From positions 877,284-941,283 of the forward strand of contig NC_090712.1 of NCBI RefSeq assembly GCF_040954835.1: DNA of 64,000 nucleotides. The letters are read 5' to 3'. The position numbers and the translations under genes were made by a program. Origin of the DNA: Lepisosteus oculatus (lineage: Eukaryota; Chordata; Actinopteri; Semionotiformes; Lepisosteidae). Below the pieces are notes generated by a model. That model was not told the DNA's origin. It searched no databases and saw only the letters and a list, made by a program, of their open reading frames with translations. Positions 63,378 through 64,000 of the stretch are shown here, piece after piece (the stretch's first letter is position 1; the number at the start of each line of letters is the position of its first letter).

Positions 63378-63853
63378 CTGTGTGATCTAAGAGGAGCGAA
63401 CATCACCAGCTTGTTCACAGGAGACACTGGGCTTCTGACCTGTGTGGTCTAACAGGAGTGAACATCACCAGCTTGTTCACAGGAGACAATGAGCTCCTGA
63501 CCTGTGTGGTCTAACAGGAGCGAACATCACCAGCTTGTTCACAGGAGACAATGAACTCCTGACCTGTGTGGTCTAACAGGAGGGAACATCACCAGCTTGT
63601 TCACAGGAGACACTGGGCTTCTGACCTGTGTGGTCTAACAGGAGGGAACATCACCAGCTTGTTCACAGGAGACACTGGGCTTCTGACCTGTGTGGTCTAA
63701 CAGGAGTGAACATCACCAGCTTGTTCACAGGAGACAATGAGCTCCTGACCTGTGTGGTCTAACAGGAGTGAACATCACCAGCTTGTTCACAGGAGACACT
63801 GGGCTTCTGACCTGTGTGGTCTAACAGGATCACCAGATTCTTCACAGGAGACT
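63378..63853. repeat. 62-bp tandem satellite, about 7.7 units, with internal hairpin
   Basis: Unit starts CTGTGTGGTCTAACAGGAG and contains GTGAAC, 11 nt, GTTCAC, a 6-bp inverted repeat. Units fall into two types, ending ACACTGGGCTTCTGAC or ACAATGAGCTCCTGAC. The last unit is partial and diverged. Confidence 0.93.
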
Positions 63854-64000
63854 TCATTAGCTCTCAGGTTCTCAATTCACACGCTGATGCAGCTACTGTC
63901 ACATGAGGTAAATTCTGAATTGATTTCCTATTTTCTAAAGCTTGTCTGGGAAATTCAAACTCTTTTCTACATTATGCTGCTATTCCCAGTGGCTGGTCCA

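Overview
The window is nuclear DNA of a ray-finned fish, probably a non-teleost lineage such as gar or bowfin. Evidence for this is three intron-rich vertebrate genes with GT-AG splice sites, a V-type tRNA SINE, 5S-rRNA-derived SINEs, CR1/L2/L1-type LINE debris, hAT-like elements and many solo LTRs of the fish Ty3/gypsy type. The species call is inference; gene identities rest on residue-level matches to human proteins I know.

Region 1 (1-7.6 kb, plus strand): the 3' part of PPP4R3B (SMEK2), regulatory subunit 3B of protein phosphatase 4. Twelve coding exons run from the SMEK/armadillo region to the acidic tail and nuclear localisation signal, followed by a 3'UTR. The 5' exons lie left of the window. 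Region 2 (8.8-22.6 kb, minus strand): a complete CFAP36 (CCDC104), nine coding exons giving 337 residues. It converges tail-to-tail with PPP4R3B, the arrangement found in human chromosome 2. Its CpG-rich promoter carries an RFX-type X-box, as expected for a ciliary gene. Region 3 (28.4-50.1 kb, minus strand): PLD5, a single-pass membrane, catalytically dead phospholipase D family member. Nine coding exons (459 residues) are present; the N-terminal exon or exons are to the right of 50 kb, outside the window or unrecognised. Human PLD5 is on another chromosome from PPP4R3B/CFAP36, so this linkage is of interest.

The rest is intron and intergenic sequence full of mobile elements. The clearest are five solo LTRs of one superfamily, four with exact and one with near-exact 5-bp target duplications. 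One has split a 27-bp minisatellite of about 50 units in a PLD5 intron; another sits about 33 bp from a PLD5 splice donor. There is also a 715-bp hAT-like element with an 8-bp target duplication, a fold-back element with 68-bp inverted arms carrying a hammerhead-ribozyme-like motif, 5S-derived SINEs, and LINE reverse-transcriptase fragments of CR1, L2 and L1 types. A 62-bp hairpin-containing satellite lies at the right end.

The three genes are not obviously one pathway: PP4 signalling in nucleus and cytoplasm, a cilium/ARL-related protein, and a transmembrane pseudo-phospholipase. No prokaryotic features, CRISPR arrays or true tRNA/rRNA genes were seen.
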